A stretch of DNA of 64,000 nucleotides from UBA11098 sp041671525 (GCA_041671525.1 JBAZBJ010000004.1:25611-89610); one strand, 5' to 3'. Positions 26,434-34,654 are shown, counted from the stretch's first letter. Program-made: numbers and translations. Notes: generated by a model from the sequence alone, not told the origin.

Positions 26434-26808
26434 TTAAGCTTTCTTTTTATCGCGGCTCTCTTCCATTTCCACCGCATTCAAAAGCGTAGCGATGGTTCGC
26501 AATTCTTCTCGGTCATACGAAACATGATTGCTATACTTTATTTTGAGTGCAACCGCTGAATTGTAGGCATGTACCAATGGCTTATCTTCATCTGCATCCA
26601 AAATATACTTCGATAATTCACCTGCAATTTCTCCAATTGCTTTCATTATATCTTCGGAATTATCATCTTCATTGCCGGCAGCATTTTTTTCGCTTTTCGC
26701 CCACAAAGCCAAAACTTTCTCCTGCAATTCCTGAAGTATTTTTATTTTCTGTTCCTTTTCCCCATGCTCAATATCAGCATCTGTTCTCTTGAAAAATTCA
26801 GGTCCCAT
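26434..26808 (-). CDS. Small acidic alpha-helical protein, unknown
   Basis: 124 aa from the ATG at 26808, chosen because AAGGA lies about 4 bp upstream; the ATG at 26820 is a possible alternative. The protein is charged and almost wholly helical (EHGEKEQKIKILQELQEKVL, then EDIMKAIGEIAGELSKYILD), with no membrane segment and no catalytic motif. It follows the 57-aa membrane protein gene by 37 bp and shares its terminator, so the two form one transcript behind inverted-repeat element 1. No family recognised. Confidence 0.6.
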   Translation of the reverse strand: MGPEFFKRTDADIEHGEKEQKIKILQELQEKVLALWAKSEKNAAGNEDDNSEDIMKAIGEIAGELSKYILDADEDKPLVHAYNSAVALKIKYSNHVSYDREELRTIATLLNAVEMEESRDKKKA

Positions 26809-26845
26809 TTTTCCTTGCATATTATTTTTATATAAAAAATTATTC

Positions 26846-27019
26846 CTAAGCCTCTCGATTCCGGAACCAGATATAAACCACCAACACAAAGATCGCTCCC
26901 ACCGCCACCGACAGAACCATGAACGGCTCCGTATTACTCAGCTTTTCCGTCAGCCATTGAAAATAGGCCGGCAGGTAGACGCTTTTGATTTTTTCAATTA
27001 TTCCCCGGAAGATATCCAT
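26846..27019 (-). CDS. 57-aa single-pass membrane protein
   Basis: Reads MDIFRGIIEKIKSVYLPAYF, then a linker, then one membrane helix FMVLSVAVGAIFVLVVYIWF and a basic NRE end. The start codon overlaps the edge of a 20-bp inverted-repeat arm (27018-27037), so the ribosome binding region lies in the stem of element 1. A promoter is 135 bp upstream. The N-terminal amphipathic helix plus one membrane helix suggests a membrane-bound regulator or small subunit, but I do not recognise it. Confidence 0.65.
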   Translation of the reverse strand: MDIFRGIIEKIKSVYLPAYFQWLTEKLSNTEPFMVLSVAVGAIFVLVVYIWFRNREA

Positions 27020-27143
27020 CCAGCACTAACTTTCCAGTATTATTTAAACAATCTAAATAATAATAAAAGTGAATCTATAAATTTTTATTACGAGACCCTT
27101 CAGCCTCCAACTAATCGCAAAAGCTGGAAAGTTAGTGCTGGAT
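27018..27143 (-). promoter_or_regulatory. Inverted-repeat element, copy 1 (candidate structured 5' leader)
   Basis: Two perfect 20-bp arms: ATCCAGCACTAACTTTCCAG at 27018-27037 and its reverse complement at 27124-27143, around an AT-rich 86-bp interior. The 15-bp core GCACTAACTTTCCAG is shared with copy 2 (30846-30963). The five outer pairs differ between copies but stay paired in both. The element spans the 5' leader of the 57-aa gene, between TATGCTATAAT and ATG. A miniature transposable element is the alternative. Confidence 0.75.
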
Positions 27144-27153
27144 CCATGACTGC

Positions 27154-27164
27154 ATTATAGCATA
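27154..27164 (-). promoter_or_regulatory. Extended -10 promoter TATGCTATAAT in front of element 1
   Basis: Minus strand TATGCTATAAT, 10 bp before the inverted-repeat arm. The identical 11-mer precedes copy 2 at 30820-30830. Confidence 0.65.
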
Positions 27165-27188
27165 AAAAAGCTCCACCGAAGTGGAGCT
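27164..27188 (-). terminator. Rho-independent terminator of the DsbA-like gene
   Basis: Minus strand AGCTCCAC-ttcg-GTGGAGCT followed by TTTTT. The T-run touches the next promoter. Confidence 0.85.
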
Positions 27189-27210
27189 TTTGAAAAGTCT
27201 GATTTATGCC

Positions 27211-28320
27211 TTATTGAGCTGGCACTTCGCAACTCGCTGGCGCTGCGCCCGCTGCTGCTGTGCCTTCACCAAAGCCCGCCGCTGGCGAGGTTGTCGAAAG
27301 TTTAGCCAAGCATTCTTTCGGCGCAGTATTGAAAGCCGCGCAGATAGTTTTCAAAATATTAGCAGAATCACGTCCGGCTGCTTGCGCCTCCACACCATTG
27401 ATGACCAAGGTCGGTGAGCCCTGCACGCCAAATTTCTCATTGTCCTCCTTGTTCACATTGAAAGGTGGGAATTGCGCGTTGCTCCATTTGGTTTTGTCAG
27501 CCGCGTCGGCGGTAATTTTGAATTGTGAATCGGTTTGCGCCACACAGCTCGCGACCTGCGTTGCGCTCACGCCGGTGGAAGCCATGCAAGCATCAGAAGT
27601 GCCTTCACCCTTTTTCAGGAAACAAGTCAAATAGTTGGAAAGTTTGGTCGGTTGCGTTTTTTGAATGCAATATTGGCGCAAGTTCTCGGCAATTTCTTTG
27701 TCGCCATGCATCGCGTAATCCACAAATTCCATCGTATATTTGATCTTCGAGCCCAAGGTTTTCACGACCGGCAACATGCCTTTCACCATCTGAGTGCCAA
27801 AAGGGCAATAGCTCATCACAAATAGTTTCACCTCTGGAGCATCGGATTTTGGTACTTCTTTCGGCGCGGCTGCCTGTTGATCGTCCTCTGCCTTTTTGTC
27901 CGCTTGCGTCAGATCCATGGCCTGCGGAAAAAATTTACTACCATCTTTGCTCATGTAAGAGGTAATCTCCTGTCCGGAAACACCCACCACAATTTTATAC
28001 AAACCGTTTTCATCCGCGATGCTTTTTATTTCCACTTTGGTTCCCGGCGCCACCAAATTTTTTTCAATGAAATCCGTGATTTTCGCTTTCGCTTGGTCTT
28101 GGGTCAGATTTTTGCTGAACAATTTGCCAAAGACCTGCGGATTTTTCTGATACATCGCAAAGCCGATGATCAAGAGCAACACCACCACGCCCAAAATATA
28201 TTTCTTATGCTTGCAAAATCCCGCGGCACATTTCACGCCCAGGGCTTTGGCTTTTTCCACCCCCACCGTGATGGTCGCGTTTTCTTTTGCACCTTCCGGT
28301 TTGATTTCGTTATTTTCCAT
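27211..28320 (-). CDS. Membrane-anchored DsbA/thioredoxin-like protein
   Basis: 369 aa. Cytoplasmic N-terminus, one membrane helix at about 41-57 (ILGVVVLLLIIGFAM), an alpha/beta stalk domain (about 70-140), a linker, then a thioredoxin-fold domain from about 165. The active site is MSYCPFGTQM, i.e. C-P-F-G with a single Cys as in GILT-like and some DsbA-like proteins. The cis-Pro loop is GSPTLVINGVEA. Several further Cys residues (YCIQ, LTCFL, DACM, ASCVA) lie between and may be redox partners. Likely works outside the cytoplasmic membrane on disulfides or thiols. No DsbB/VKOR partner is in the window. A hairpin lies at its ribosome binding site. Confidence 0.8.
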   Translation of the reverse strand: MENNEIKPEGAKENATITVGVEKAKALGVKCAAGFCKHKKYILGVVVLLLIIGFAMYQKNPQVFGKLFSKNLTQDQAKAKITDFIEKNLVAPGTKVEIKSIADENGLYKIVVGVSGQEITSYMSKDGSKFFPQAMDLTQADKKAEDDQQAAAPKEVPKSDAPEVKLFVMSYCPFGTQMVKGMLPVVKTLGSKIKYTMEFVDYAMHGDKEIAENLRQYCIQKTQPTKLSNYLTCFLKKGEGTSDACMASTGVSATQVASCVAQTDSQFKITADAADKTKWSNAQFPPFNVNKEDNEKFGVQGSPTLVINGVEAQAAGRDSANILKTICAAFNTAPKECLAKLSTTSPAAGFGEGTAAAGAAPASCEVPAQ

Positions 28321-28328
28321 TTTATTTA

Positions 28329-28369
28329 CCCCGTTAAATTTCCGCTAAGCGGAACCTATTTAACTGGGG
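28329..28369. repeat. Imperfect palindrome at the ribosome binding site of the DsbA-like gene
   Basis: CCCC-g-TTAAAT-t-TCCGC-taa-GCGGA-acct-ATTTAA-ct-GGGG. On the transcript the GGGG nearest the start codon is paired in the stem, so it could block translation. The same palindrome type is common in CPR genomes by my recollection. Confidence 0.7.
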
Positions 28370-28438
28370 TGAGCTTATTTAATTACTTCCCCTATTTTAC
28401 ACTGCGTCAAAAATTTAGGCAATAGTTCCAATTTCGCC

Positions 28439-30400
28439 CTACCGCAGCTGCAATTTCCGCAGTTCGCCGATCTCGTCGCGGATGATGGCCGCCCGCTCAA
28501 ATTCCAGATTCTTGGAGGCCTGCTTCATTTCGCGCTCACGCTGTTTGATGTAGCCTTGCAGATCTTCCAAAGATTCCAGCTTGGTGAAGTCGCGGGTGAC
28601 TTCCGGCTTGAGCTCGTGATCAACGATCGATTCGATGTTCTTCTTGATGGTTTGTGGCGTGATGTGGTGTTTTTTATTATAAGCCGTCTGCACCGCCCGG
28701 CGGCGGTTGGTTTCATCAATCGCCCGCTTCATCGAGCCAGTCACAGAGTCCGCATACAGAATCACCTTCCCGGCCACATTACGCGCCGCGCGCCCGATCG
28801 TCTGGATGAGTGAAGTTTCACTGCGCAAAAAACCTTCCTTGTCCGCATCCAGAATCGCCACCAGCGACACTTCCGGCAGATCCAGACCCTCTCTGAGTAA
28901 ATTCACCCCGACCAGCACATCAAAAGTCCCACGCCGCAAATTTTCCAGAATGCGCACGCGATCCAAAGTGTCCACGTCGGAGTGCAAGTACTCAGTTTTA
29001 ATTTTGTTCTCTTTCAAAAAATCCGACAGATCTTCCGCTTGTCTTTTGGTCAAGGTCGTGATCAGCACGCGTTCTTTGCGCGCTACGACTTTTTCAATCT
29101 CGGCCAAAACATCTTTGACCTGCCCTTTAGCGGGCTTCACTTCCAGCGCCGGATCAACCAGTCCCGTCGGGCGGATAATTTGTTCCGCCACTTGCGTCGA
29201 ATTTTTCCGCTCATAATCAGCCGGCGTGGCCGAGGTGAAAATCAGTTGATTGATTTTTTCTTCAAACTCCGGAAACTTCAACGGCCGATTATCGAAGGCG
29301 CTCGGCAACCGAAAACCATTGTCGACCAAAGATTTCTTGCGCGAGAAATCACCGTTATACATCCCATTGAGCTGCGGCACGGTCACATGGGATTCATCAA
29401 TGACCATCAAAAAATCGGCCGGAAAATAATCAATGAGCGTGTACGGCGCTTCGCCCGGTGTCCGGCCAGTCAGATAGCGCGAATAATTCTCCACGCCGTT
29501 GCAATAGCCGATCTCCCGCATCATTTCGATATCCTGTTTGGTTCTTCTCTCTAACCGCTCCGCTTCCAAAAGTTTATTGTTGTCCCGAAACCATTGCACC
29601 CGCGCCTTGGCTTCTTTTTCAATTTCCTTGAGCGCGCCTTCCATCACCGGTTCGGGCACCACAAAATGTTTGGCGGGAAAAATCAGCGCGCGATCCAACG
29701 TGCCCAACTTTTCTCCGGTCAAGAAATCGTATTCAAAAATCTTTTTGACTTTATTGTTTTCCATTTCGATGCGCACCACCACTTCCCGCCCCGGGTACAT
29801 GATTTCCAGCGTCTCACCAGTCACGCGAAATTTGCCGCGCGCCAAAACATCGGTGCGCCCGTAATGCATGTCGACCAATTCGCGGATGATTTCTTCGCGG
29901 ATTATTTTTTCGCCTTTTTTAATTTCCAAGGTGATATCGCGATAATATTCCGGCGAACCCAAACCATAGATGCATGACACCGACGCCACAATGATCACGT
30001 CGCGTCGCGAAATCAGCGCGGCGGTCGACGCGTGGCGCAAGCGATCGATCTCATCGTTGATTTGCGACTCTTTTTCGATATAGGTATCAGAAGAAGCGAT
30101 GTAAGCTTCCGGCTGATAGTAATCATAATACGACACGAAATATTCCACCGCGTTCTTCGGGAAAAAAGTGCGAAACTCCTGCGCCAGCTGCGCCGCCAAA
30201 GTCTTGTTGGGCGCGATCACCAGCGTCGGCTTTTGCACCTGCTCGATCACGTTGGCAATCGTAAAAGTCTTGCCCGACCCGGTCACGCCCAAAAGCGTCT
30301 GTAATTTGTCCCCCGCCTTGAGCCCCGAAACCAGCGCCGCAATCGCCTGTGGCTGGTCACCATCCGGCTTATATTTTGAATTGATCTGAAACTTTTGCAT
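28439..30400 (-). CDS. uvrB: Excinuclease ABC subunit UvrB
   Basis: 653 aa, usual length. Walker A LLGVTGSGKTFTIANV (about 38-53), damage-probing beta-hairpin region YYDYYQPEAYIASSDTYIEK (about 90-110), Walker B DFLMVIDESHVTVPQ, helicase motif VI QTIGRAARN, and the C-terminal UVR motif (about 615-650) that contacts UvrC. It verifies damage and forms the pre-incision complex with UvrA and UvrC, both encoded within 9 kb. Confidence 0.96.
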   Translation of the reverse strand: MQKFQINSKYKPDGDQPQAIAALVSGLKAGDKLQTLLGVTGSGKTFTIANVIEQVQKPTLVIAPNKTLAAQLAQEFRTFFPKNAVEYFVSYYDYYQPEAYIASSDTYIEKESQINDEIDRLRHASTAALISRRDVIIVASVSCIYGLGSPEYYRDITLEIKKGEKIIREEIIRELVDMHYGRTDVLARGKFRVTGETLEIMYPGREVVVRIEMENNKVKKIFEYDFLTGEKLGTLDRALIFPAKHFVVPEPVMEGALKEIEKEAKARVQWFRDNNKLLEAERLERRTKQDIEMMREIGYCNGVENYSRYLTGRTPGEAPYTLIDYFPADFLMVIDESHVTVPQLNGMYNGDFSRKKSLVDNGFRLPSAFDNRPLKFPEFEEKINQLIFTSATPADYERKNSTQVAEQIIRPTGLVDPALEVKPAKGQVKDVLAEIEKVVARKERVLITTLTKRQAEDLSDFLKENKIKTEYLHSDVDTLDRVRILENLRRGTFDVLVGVNLLREGLDLPEVSLVAILDADKEGFLRSETSLIQTIGRAARNVAGKVILYADSVTGSMKRAIDETNRRRAVQTAYNKKHHITPQTIKKNIESIVDHELKPEVTRDFTKLESLEDLQGYIKQREREMKQASKNLEFERAAIIRDEIGELRKLQLR

Positions 30401-30489
30401 ATACCATAGATACTACAATCCAGAGGATAAAATGTCCAAAATAAAAAAGCCTCTTAAAACAAGCCTTTCTTTTTTTAAAAAAATTACAA

Positions 30490-30792
30490 TTATTTTGTTT
30501 CCTTTGAATTTTTCTTAATTATTTTAATTTTTTCCAGATTCAGTCTTCCTATTTTTTCATTTATTTCTATTTTTTTCCTAAGTATGGATTGCACCCTAAA
30601 CACGGCCTCATCTTTATCCCAAAGCTCTTCCTCCCCGATTTTCTCCTCATGCTCCAGAAATAGTTTGCATTTGGCCTGCTCCTCTGCCAGAAAAACCAAC
30701 TCTTTTTTCAAGTCATCCGTCTTAACCTTAATCTCCGCCAGTCTCTGCTCCCCAGTCATTGCCCCTTTTTCTCCGTTGTAAAAATTTTCCAT
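30490..30792 (-). CDS. Small coiled-coil protein, unknown
   Basis: About 100 aa from the ATG at 30792; an ATG at 30759, with GGAG and GGGG upstream, is equally possible and gives 89 aa. The protein is a highly charged helix (LAEIKVKTDDLKKELVFLAE, then ILRKKIEINEKIGRLNLEKI), so a coiled coil is likely. It is transcribed away from inverted-repeat element 2. No family recognised. Confidence 0.5.
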   Translation of the reverse strand: MENFYNGEKGAMTGEQRLAEIKVKTDDLKKELVFLAEEQAKCKLFLEHEEKIGEEELWDKDEAVFRVQSILRKKIEINEKIGRLNLEKIKIIKKNSKETK

Positions 30793-30819
30793 AGAAAGAT
30801 TAATTATGTTCTCGCCAAT

Positions 30820-30830
30820 TATGCTATAAT
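30820..30830 (+). promoter_or_regulatory. Extended -10 promoter TATGCTATAAT in front of element 2
   Basis: Plus strand TATGCTATAAT, 15 bp before the left arm of copy 2. Same 11-mer as before copy 1. Confidence 0.65.
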
Positions 30831-30845
30831 TAAACCACATTATGA

Positions 30846-30963
30846 ACCCCGCACTAACTTTCCAGGTTTAACCTGAAACAAAAATAGTATGGGGATCAAT
30901 TAAGTTTTAATAGACACTTACAGTATAGCTCAAGTGAATTATGCTGGAAAGTTAGTGCGGGGT
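30846..30963 (+). promoter_or_regulatory. Inverted-repeat element, copy 2 (candidate structured 5' leader)
   Basis: Perfect 20-bp arms: ACCCCGCACTAACTTTCCAG at 30846-30865 and its reverse complement at 30944-30963, with a 78-bp AT-rich interior. The core arms equal those of copy 1, while the interior is unrelated. The right arm runs into the GTG start codon (30962) of the next gene. Confidence 0.75.
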
Positions 30964-31177
30964 GAAACCAAAAACAAAAGCTCCTGCCCGCAATGCAACC
31001 CATGAGAAAAACGAACGAAAATCATTAGTTGAAATGGATACTGATGAGATTCTGGAAACTTTTGGGCATTGCGTTGCAGGCGGGGAAAAACGCGAAGTCA
31101 AAAAGAAACCGAAAATGGCCGTCTCAGGCAAGAAAGTCTTTACGCTCAAGGAAATAATTCAAAAAAAGGCTAAATAA
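30962..31177 (+). CDS. Small basic protein with GTG start, unknown
   Basis: 71 aa, read from GTG at 30962; no ATG is available before residue 25. It is rich in Lys and Glu (MKPKTKAPARN, then MAVSGKKVFTLKEIIQKKAK) with no membrane segment. The start codon is part of the inverted-repeat arm of element 2, mirroring the arrangement at the 57-aa gene. No family recognised. Confidence 0.5.
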   Translation: MKPKTKAPARNATHEKNERKSLVEMDTDEILETFGHCVAGGEKREVKKKPKMAVSGKKVFTLKEIIQKKAK

Positions 31178-31199
31178 AGCCATGGAATTGGTTTTTACC

Positions 31200-31228
31200 T
31201 TGACTAGTGCTTGCCCAGGTGCTACGTT
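31200..31228 (+). promoter_or_regulatory. Promoter of secG
   Basis: TTGACT, 17-bp spacer, TACGTT. The -35 box is near consensus, the -10 box weak. Confidence 0.5.
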
Positions 31229-31264
31229 AATATAAGTTTTAAATCCGCCATGGCGGACAAAAAT

Positions 31265-31495
31265 ATGATCAAATTAATCAGTATTGCCGAAATAATCGTT
31301 TCCGTTTTATTAATAATCTCCATCCTGCTTCAGAACAAGGGTGCCGGCTTGTCCGGAACCTTCGGTGGCGATATGGGCGGCTACTATAGCAAACGCGGTT
31401 TCGACAAATTTCTCACTCGCTTCTCGATTTTCTTGGCCATCATCTTCATCGGCTTGGCCATCGCCAGCCTGATGGTCAGCAGCCAGTCGCTATAA
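31265..31495 (+). CDS. secG: Preprotein translocase subunit SecG
   Basis: 76 aa from the ATG at 31265; ATG 31250 is possible. Two membrane helices (ISIAEIIVSVLLIISILLQN and FLTRFSIFLAIIFIGLAIAS) joined by the SecG loop LLQNKGAGLSGTFGGDMGGY, which is diagnostic. SecG assists SecYEG protein export. The solute-binding protein gene follows 100 bp downstream. Confidence 0.88.
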   Translation: MIKLISIAEIIVSVLLIISILLQNKGAGLSGTFGGDMGGYYSKRGFDKFLTRFSIFLAIIFIGLAIASLMVSSQSL

Positions 31496-31595
31496 ACACT
31501 AAGCCAAACTTATACGTAACTATCCGAACAATTCGTCCAAATTTTCTTTGAGTCATTGGCAGTGCGCCACGAAACTTTTTGATACGAAGGAGCGC

Positions 31596-33221
31596 ATGAT
31601 TTTCAACGGACTTCTCATCCTGCTGGTCGGTTCCCTTATCGGCTGGGGACTCATGTTTTACTATTCCAAAACCCAAGCGGTGGCGGATTATGGCGGCGAA
31701 TACATTGAGGGGATCGTCGGCCAACCGCAGCACCTGAATCCCATCATTTCCCAATCCAACAACGCTGACGAAGATTTGTCACAGCTGATTTATGACGGTC
31801 TTTTGAAATATGACAACCAGGGCCAGATTATCCCGGATTTAGCCGAAAGCTATGATTTGAACGATGAAAAAACCACCTATACTTTTCATCTGCGGCGCGA
31901 CGTCACCTGGCATGACGGGGAAGCCCTCACCGCGGCCGACGTGCTGTTCACGACCAACCTGATTTCGGATCCGGCCTACAAAAGTCCGCTGCGCGCCAAC
32001 TGGCAGGGCATCACCGCCACGCTGGTCGATGACTTCACCGTGACTTTCCAGATCCAAAGCCAATACGTCGGCTTCCTGCATAACCTGACTTTTGGCATCT
32101 TGCCCAAACACATCTGGGAATCGATCGACCCGGACAAATTTTCCTTGACTGACCTGAACTTGGAACCGATCGGCACCGGTCCGTACAAATACAACACCTT
32201 CCAAAAAGATTCCAAAGGCAACATCCTTTCATATAAATTAGTCGCCAACCCCAACTATTTCGCCGGCAAACCCTTCCTGAATAAAATAACTTTCAATTTT
32301 TACGCGGACGATGATTCGATCCTGCGCGCCTACAATTCCAAAGAAGTCATGGGCATCAACAGCTTGAGCCCGCAGCGCCTGTCTGACATCAAACTGCTGC
32401 AAAGCACCGCCGTGCACAAATTTGACATTCCCCGCTACTTCGCCGTGTTCTTCAATCAGACCAAGAGTTTGGCTTTGGCGGACGATAACGTGCGCCAAGC
32501 ACTGACCTCTGCCACCAATCGTCAGGAAATTATTGACACCATTCTGGGCGGCAACGGCAACCCGGTGCATTCACCGATTTTGGATGATATGGTCGGTTTT
32601 GCCGCTGACATCGATGAGCGCCAATTTGACCTGGACAAGGCCAACAAGATTCTCGATGACAACGGCTGGACGCGTGGAGAGGACGGGTTCCGCGCCAAGA
32701 ACGGCACGCCGTTACAATTTACGCTGACTACCACCGACTGGCCGGAATTGGCCAAAACTGCGGACATTTTGAAAGCGCAATGGGCAAAAATCGGCATGAA
32801 AGTGACCATTAATACCTATTCCATCTCCGACATCCAGCAAAACTACATCCGCCCGCGGGAATATGAAGCTATCCTCTTTGGCCAAGTCTTGGGTGCTGAT
32901 CCGGACCCGTATTCCTTCTGGCATTCTTCGCAAAAAAGAGATCCCGGCCTCAATTTGTCCCTTTTCGGCGACAACGACACCGACGGTTTGATCGAAAAAG
33001 GTCGCACCGAATTTGACACGGACAAACGCGCCGGCATCTATCAAGACTTCCAGAAAAAACTCCTCGCGGAAACCCCGGCTGTCTTCCTCTACAGCCCGGA
33101 CTACATCTATCCGGTCAGCAAAAACGTCCAGGGCTTGAGTGATGATCACCTAATCTCCCCCTCCAAACGTTTCTCCGATGCTAATCTATGGTATATTAAT
33201 ACTAAGAGGATTAAAAAGTAA
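31596..33221 (+). CDS. Family 5 extracellular solute-binding protein (peptide/oligopeptide type)
   Basis: 541 aa from the ATG at 31596, which has AAGGAG just upstream; a TTG at 31548 would add 16 residues. N-terminal membrane anchor or signal MIFNGLLILLVGSLIGWGLM without a lipobox Cys. Then the SBP_bac_5 fold: GGEYIEGIVGQPQHLNPIIS, YDGLLKYDNQGQIIPDLAES, FHLRRDVTWHDGEALTAADV, and LEPIGTGPYKYNTFQK. It would normally deliver peptides to an ABC importer, but no permease or ATPase genes are nearby. Confidence 0.88.
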   Translation: MIFNGLLILLVGSLIGWGLMFYYSKTQAVADYGGEYIEGIVGQPQHLNPIISQSNNADEDLSQLIYDGLLKYDNQGQIIPDLAESYDLNDEKTTYTFHLRRDVTWHDGEALTAADVLFTTNLISDPAYKSPLRANWQGITATLVDDFTVTFQIQSQYVGFLHNLTFGILPKHIWESIDPDKFSLTDLNLEPIGTGPYKYNTFQKDSKGNILSYKLVANPNYFAGKPFLNKITFNFYADDDSILRAYNSKEVMGINSLSPQRLSDIKLLQSTAVHKFDIPRYFAVFFNQTKSLALADDNVRQALTSATNRQEIIDTILGGNGNPVHSPILDDMVGFAADIDERQFDLDKANKILDDNGWTRGEDGFRAKNGTPLQFTLTTTDWPELAKTADILKAQWAKIGMKVTINTYSISDIQQNYIRPREYEAILFGQVLGADPDPYSFWHSSQKRDPGLNLSLFGDNDTDGLIEKGRTEFDTDKRAGIYQDFQKKLLAETPAVFLYSPDYIYPVSKNVQGLSDDHLISPSKRFSDANLWYINTKRIKK

Positions 33222-33317
33222 TTCTCCTTTAATTTCCCGCCTTGCATGCGAGCCCGCGACTGAAACTGTGCCACAAAAAAAATGATTCTTTTTATTTATA
33301 ATTAGTAACAGAAACAA

Positions 33318-34340
33318 ATGCAAAAAAATAATCCTCTTGACCGAGAAAATCTGCGCCAAGTGATCCTGGATTCCCCCCAACAATTCGCCGCGGGACTTGA
33401 ACTGGCCAAAAACATCAAGATCGAAGGTGACTTCAAATTGATAGAAATTTCCGGCATGGGCGGATCATCTCTGCCTGCCAACATTTTGCGGATCTACCTC
33501 AATTCCCTCTATCTGAAAAACCCGAAAAAAAATAAGGCGCTTGGCATTTTTCAGAACCGCTCCTATTCTCTCCCGCATGAGGCCTACAAAAACTGTTTGA
33601 ATTTTTTTGCCTCATATTCGGGCAACACTGAAGAAACCATCTTTTCTTTAAAAGAAGCTATCAAACACAAGCTGCCCAGCATCGGTTTTGGAACCGGCGG
33701 AAAGCTGGTTGAGCTGTGCCAAAAAAATAATATCCCCTGCGTAATTCTTCCCGCCGGAATCCAGCCCAGATACGCCACTGGCTACTTTTTTGCCGCGATG
33801 TTTCAAGTTTTGGTCAATTGTGGCCTGATTGAAGACATGGGTCGCGAACTGGTTCAACTCGCAAAAAAATTGGAAAAGGATGCGAAAAAATTAGAAGCTC
33901 AAGGCAAAAAAATCGCCCAAAAATTAGTCGGCAAAACACCGATCATCTATTCAACGCCGAAATATAAATCGCTGGCAATGATCTGGAAAATAAAAATCAA
34001 CGAGAATGCCAAAACACCGGCTTTCTATAATTTCTATCCGGAGCTCAATCACAACGAAATGGTCGGCTTCACTCTTCCTCAGGGAAAATTCCACGTTATC
34101 ACGCTGATCAACCAGGACACCCATCCACAAAATATCAAACGCATGCGGATAACAGCCAAGCTTTTGAAAAAGAACGGCATTGATACGACTTTCATCGAGA
34201 TGGAAAATTCCAATGTATTCCACACGATTTTTTCAACCTTACTTTTGGGTGATTGGATTTCCTATTACCTGGCGCTGGCCTATAAACAAGACCCGACCCC
34301 GGTAGTCATGGTGGAGGATTTAAAGAAACAATTGGCCTAA
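33318..34340 (+). CDS. Bifunctional phosphoglucose/phosphomannose isomerase (SIS domains)
   Basis: 340 aa. Two SIS domains: first at about 40-160 with EISGMGGSSLPANILRIYLN and FFASYSGNTEETIFSLKEAI, second at about 200-320 with TPIIYSTPKYKSLAMIWKIK and NHNEMVGF, the pattern of the archaeal/bacterial Pgi/Pmi family. It interconverts glucose-6-P or mannose-6-P with fructose-6-P in the cytoplasm. It complements the phosphomannomutase at 45242-46609 in supplying sugar phosphates for surface glycans. Confidence 0.85.
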   Translation: MQKNNPLDRENLRQVILDSPQQFAAGLELAKNIKIEGDFKLIEISGMGGSSLPANILRIYLNSLYLKNPKKNKALGIFQNRSYSLPHEAYKNCLNFFASYSGNTEETIFSLKEAIKHKLPSIGFGTGGKLVELCQKNNIPCVILPAGIQPRYATGYFFAAMFQVLVNCGLIEDMGRELVQLAKKLEKDAKKLEAQGKKIAQKLVGKTPIIYSTPKYKSLAMIWKIKINENAKTPAFYNFYPELNHNEMVGFTLPQGKFHVITLINQDTHPQNIKRMRITAKLLKKNGIDTTFIEMENSNVFHTIFSTLLLGDWISYYLALAYKQDPTPVVMVEDLKKQLA

Positions 34341-34654
34341 AAAATACGGCAATCACAACCTATGTCGCCGCCGCTTAATTTGCCGGGCTTGACTTTCCCC
34401 ACAAAATAGTGTAACATTACTGCATAACGATACTTTTTCTTGCAGTTTACTTCTTCCACTTTACTTGCATTATTTAAGCTATTTTAGCGTTTTTTGCCTA
34501 TTTTAGGTATATTATTGCTTTTTGTTATTTAATTTCTTTACACAGTCCGAGAGCTCAACTTTGGGAAATTCCCAGAGTTGAGCGCTAGGCGCATATCTTA
34601 AAAATAAATCTGTTTCCTTTGTAATTCTAAATTACAGACTGATTTACCAAAACT
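34341..34654 (+). promoter_or_regulatory. Leader region of the RNase J gene with a strong hairpin
   Basis: No gene in this 314-bp AT-rich stretch. At 34553-34583 it has GCTCAACT-t-TGGGA-aat-TCCCA-g-AGTTGAGC, a 13-bp stem with one mismatch, 71 bp before the rnj start. It has no T-run, so it is not a terminator. A transcript-stability or autoregulatory hairpin is possible. Confidence 0.5.

Noticed and set aside
30441..30480. Terminator after the uvrB start region
   Set aside because: The repeated AAGCCT words are direct rather than inverted, so no stable hairpin forms.
27018..30963. Inverted-repeat elements as integron attC sites
   Set aside because: Length and the GTTAG core look similar, but the arms pair perfectly without the extrahelical bases and R/L box spacing of attC, and GTTRRRY is not matched. 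No integrase gene is present.
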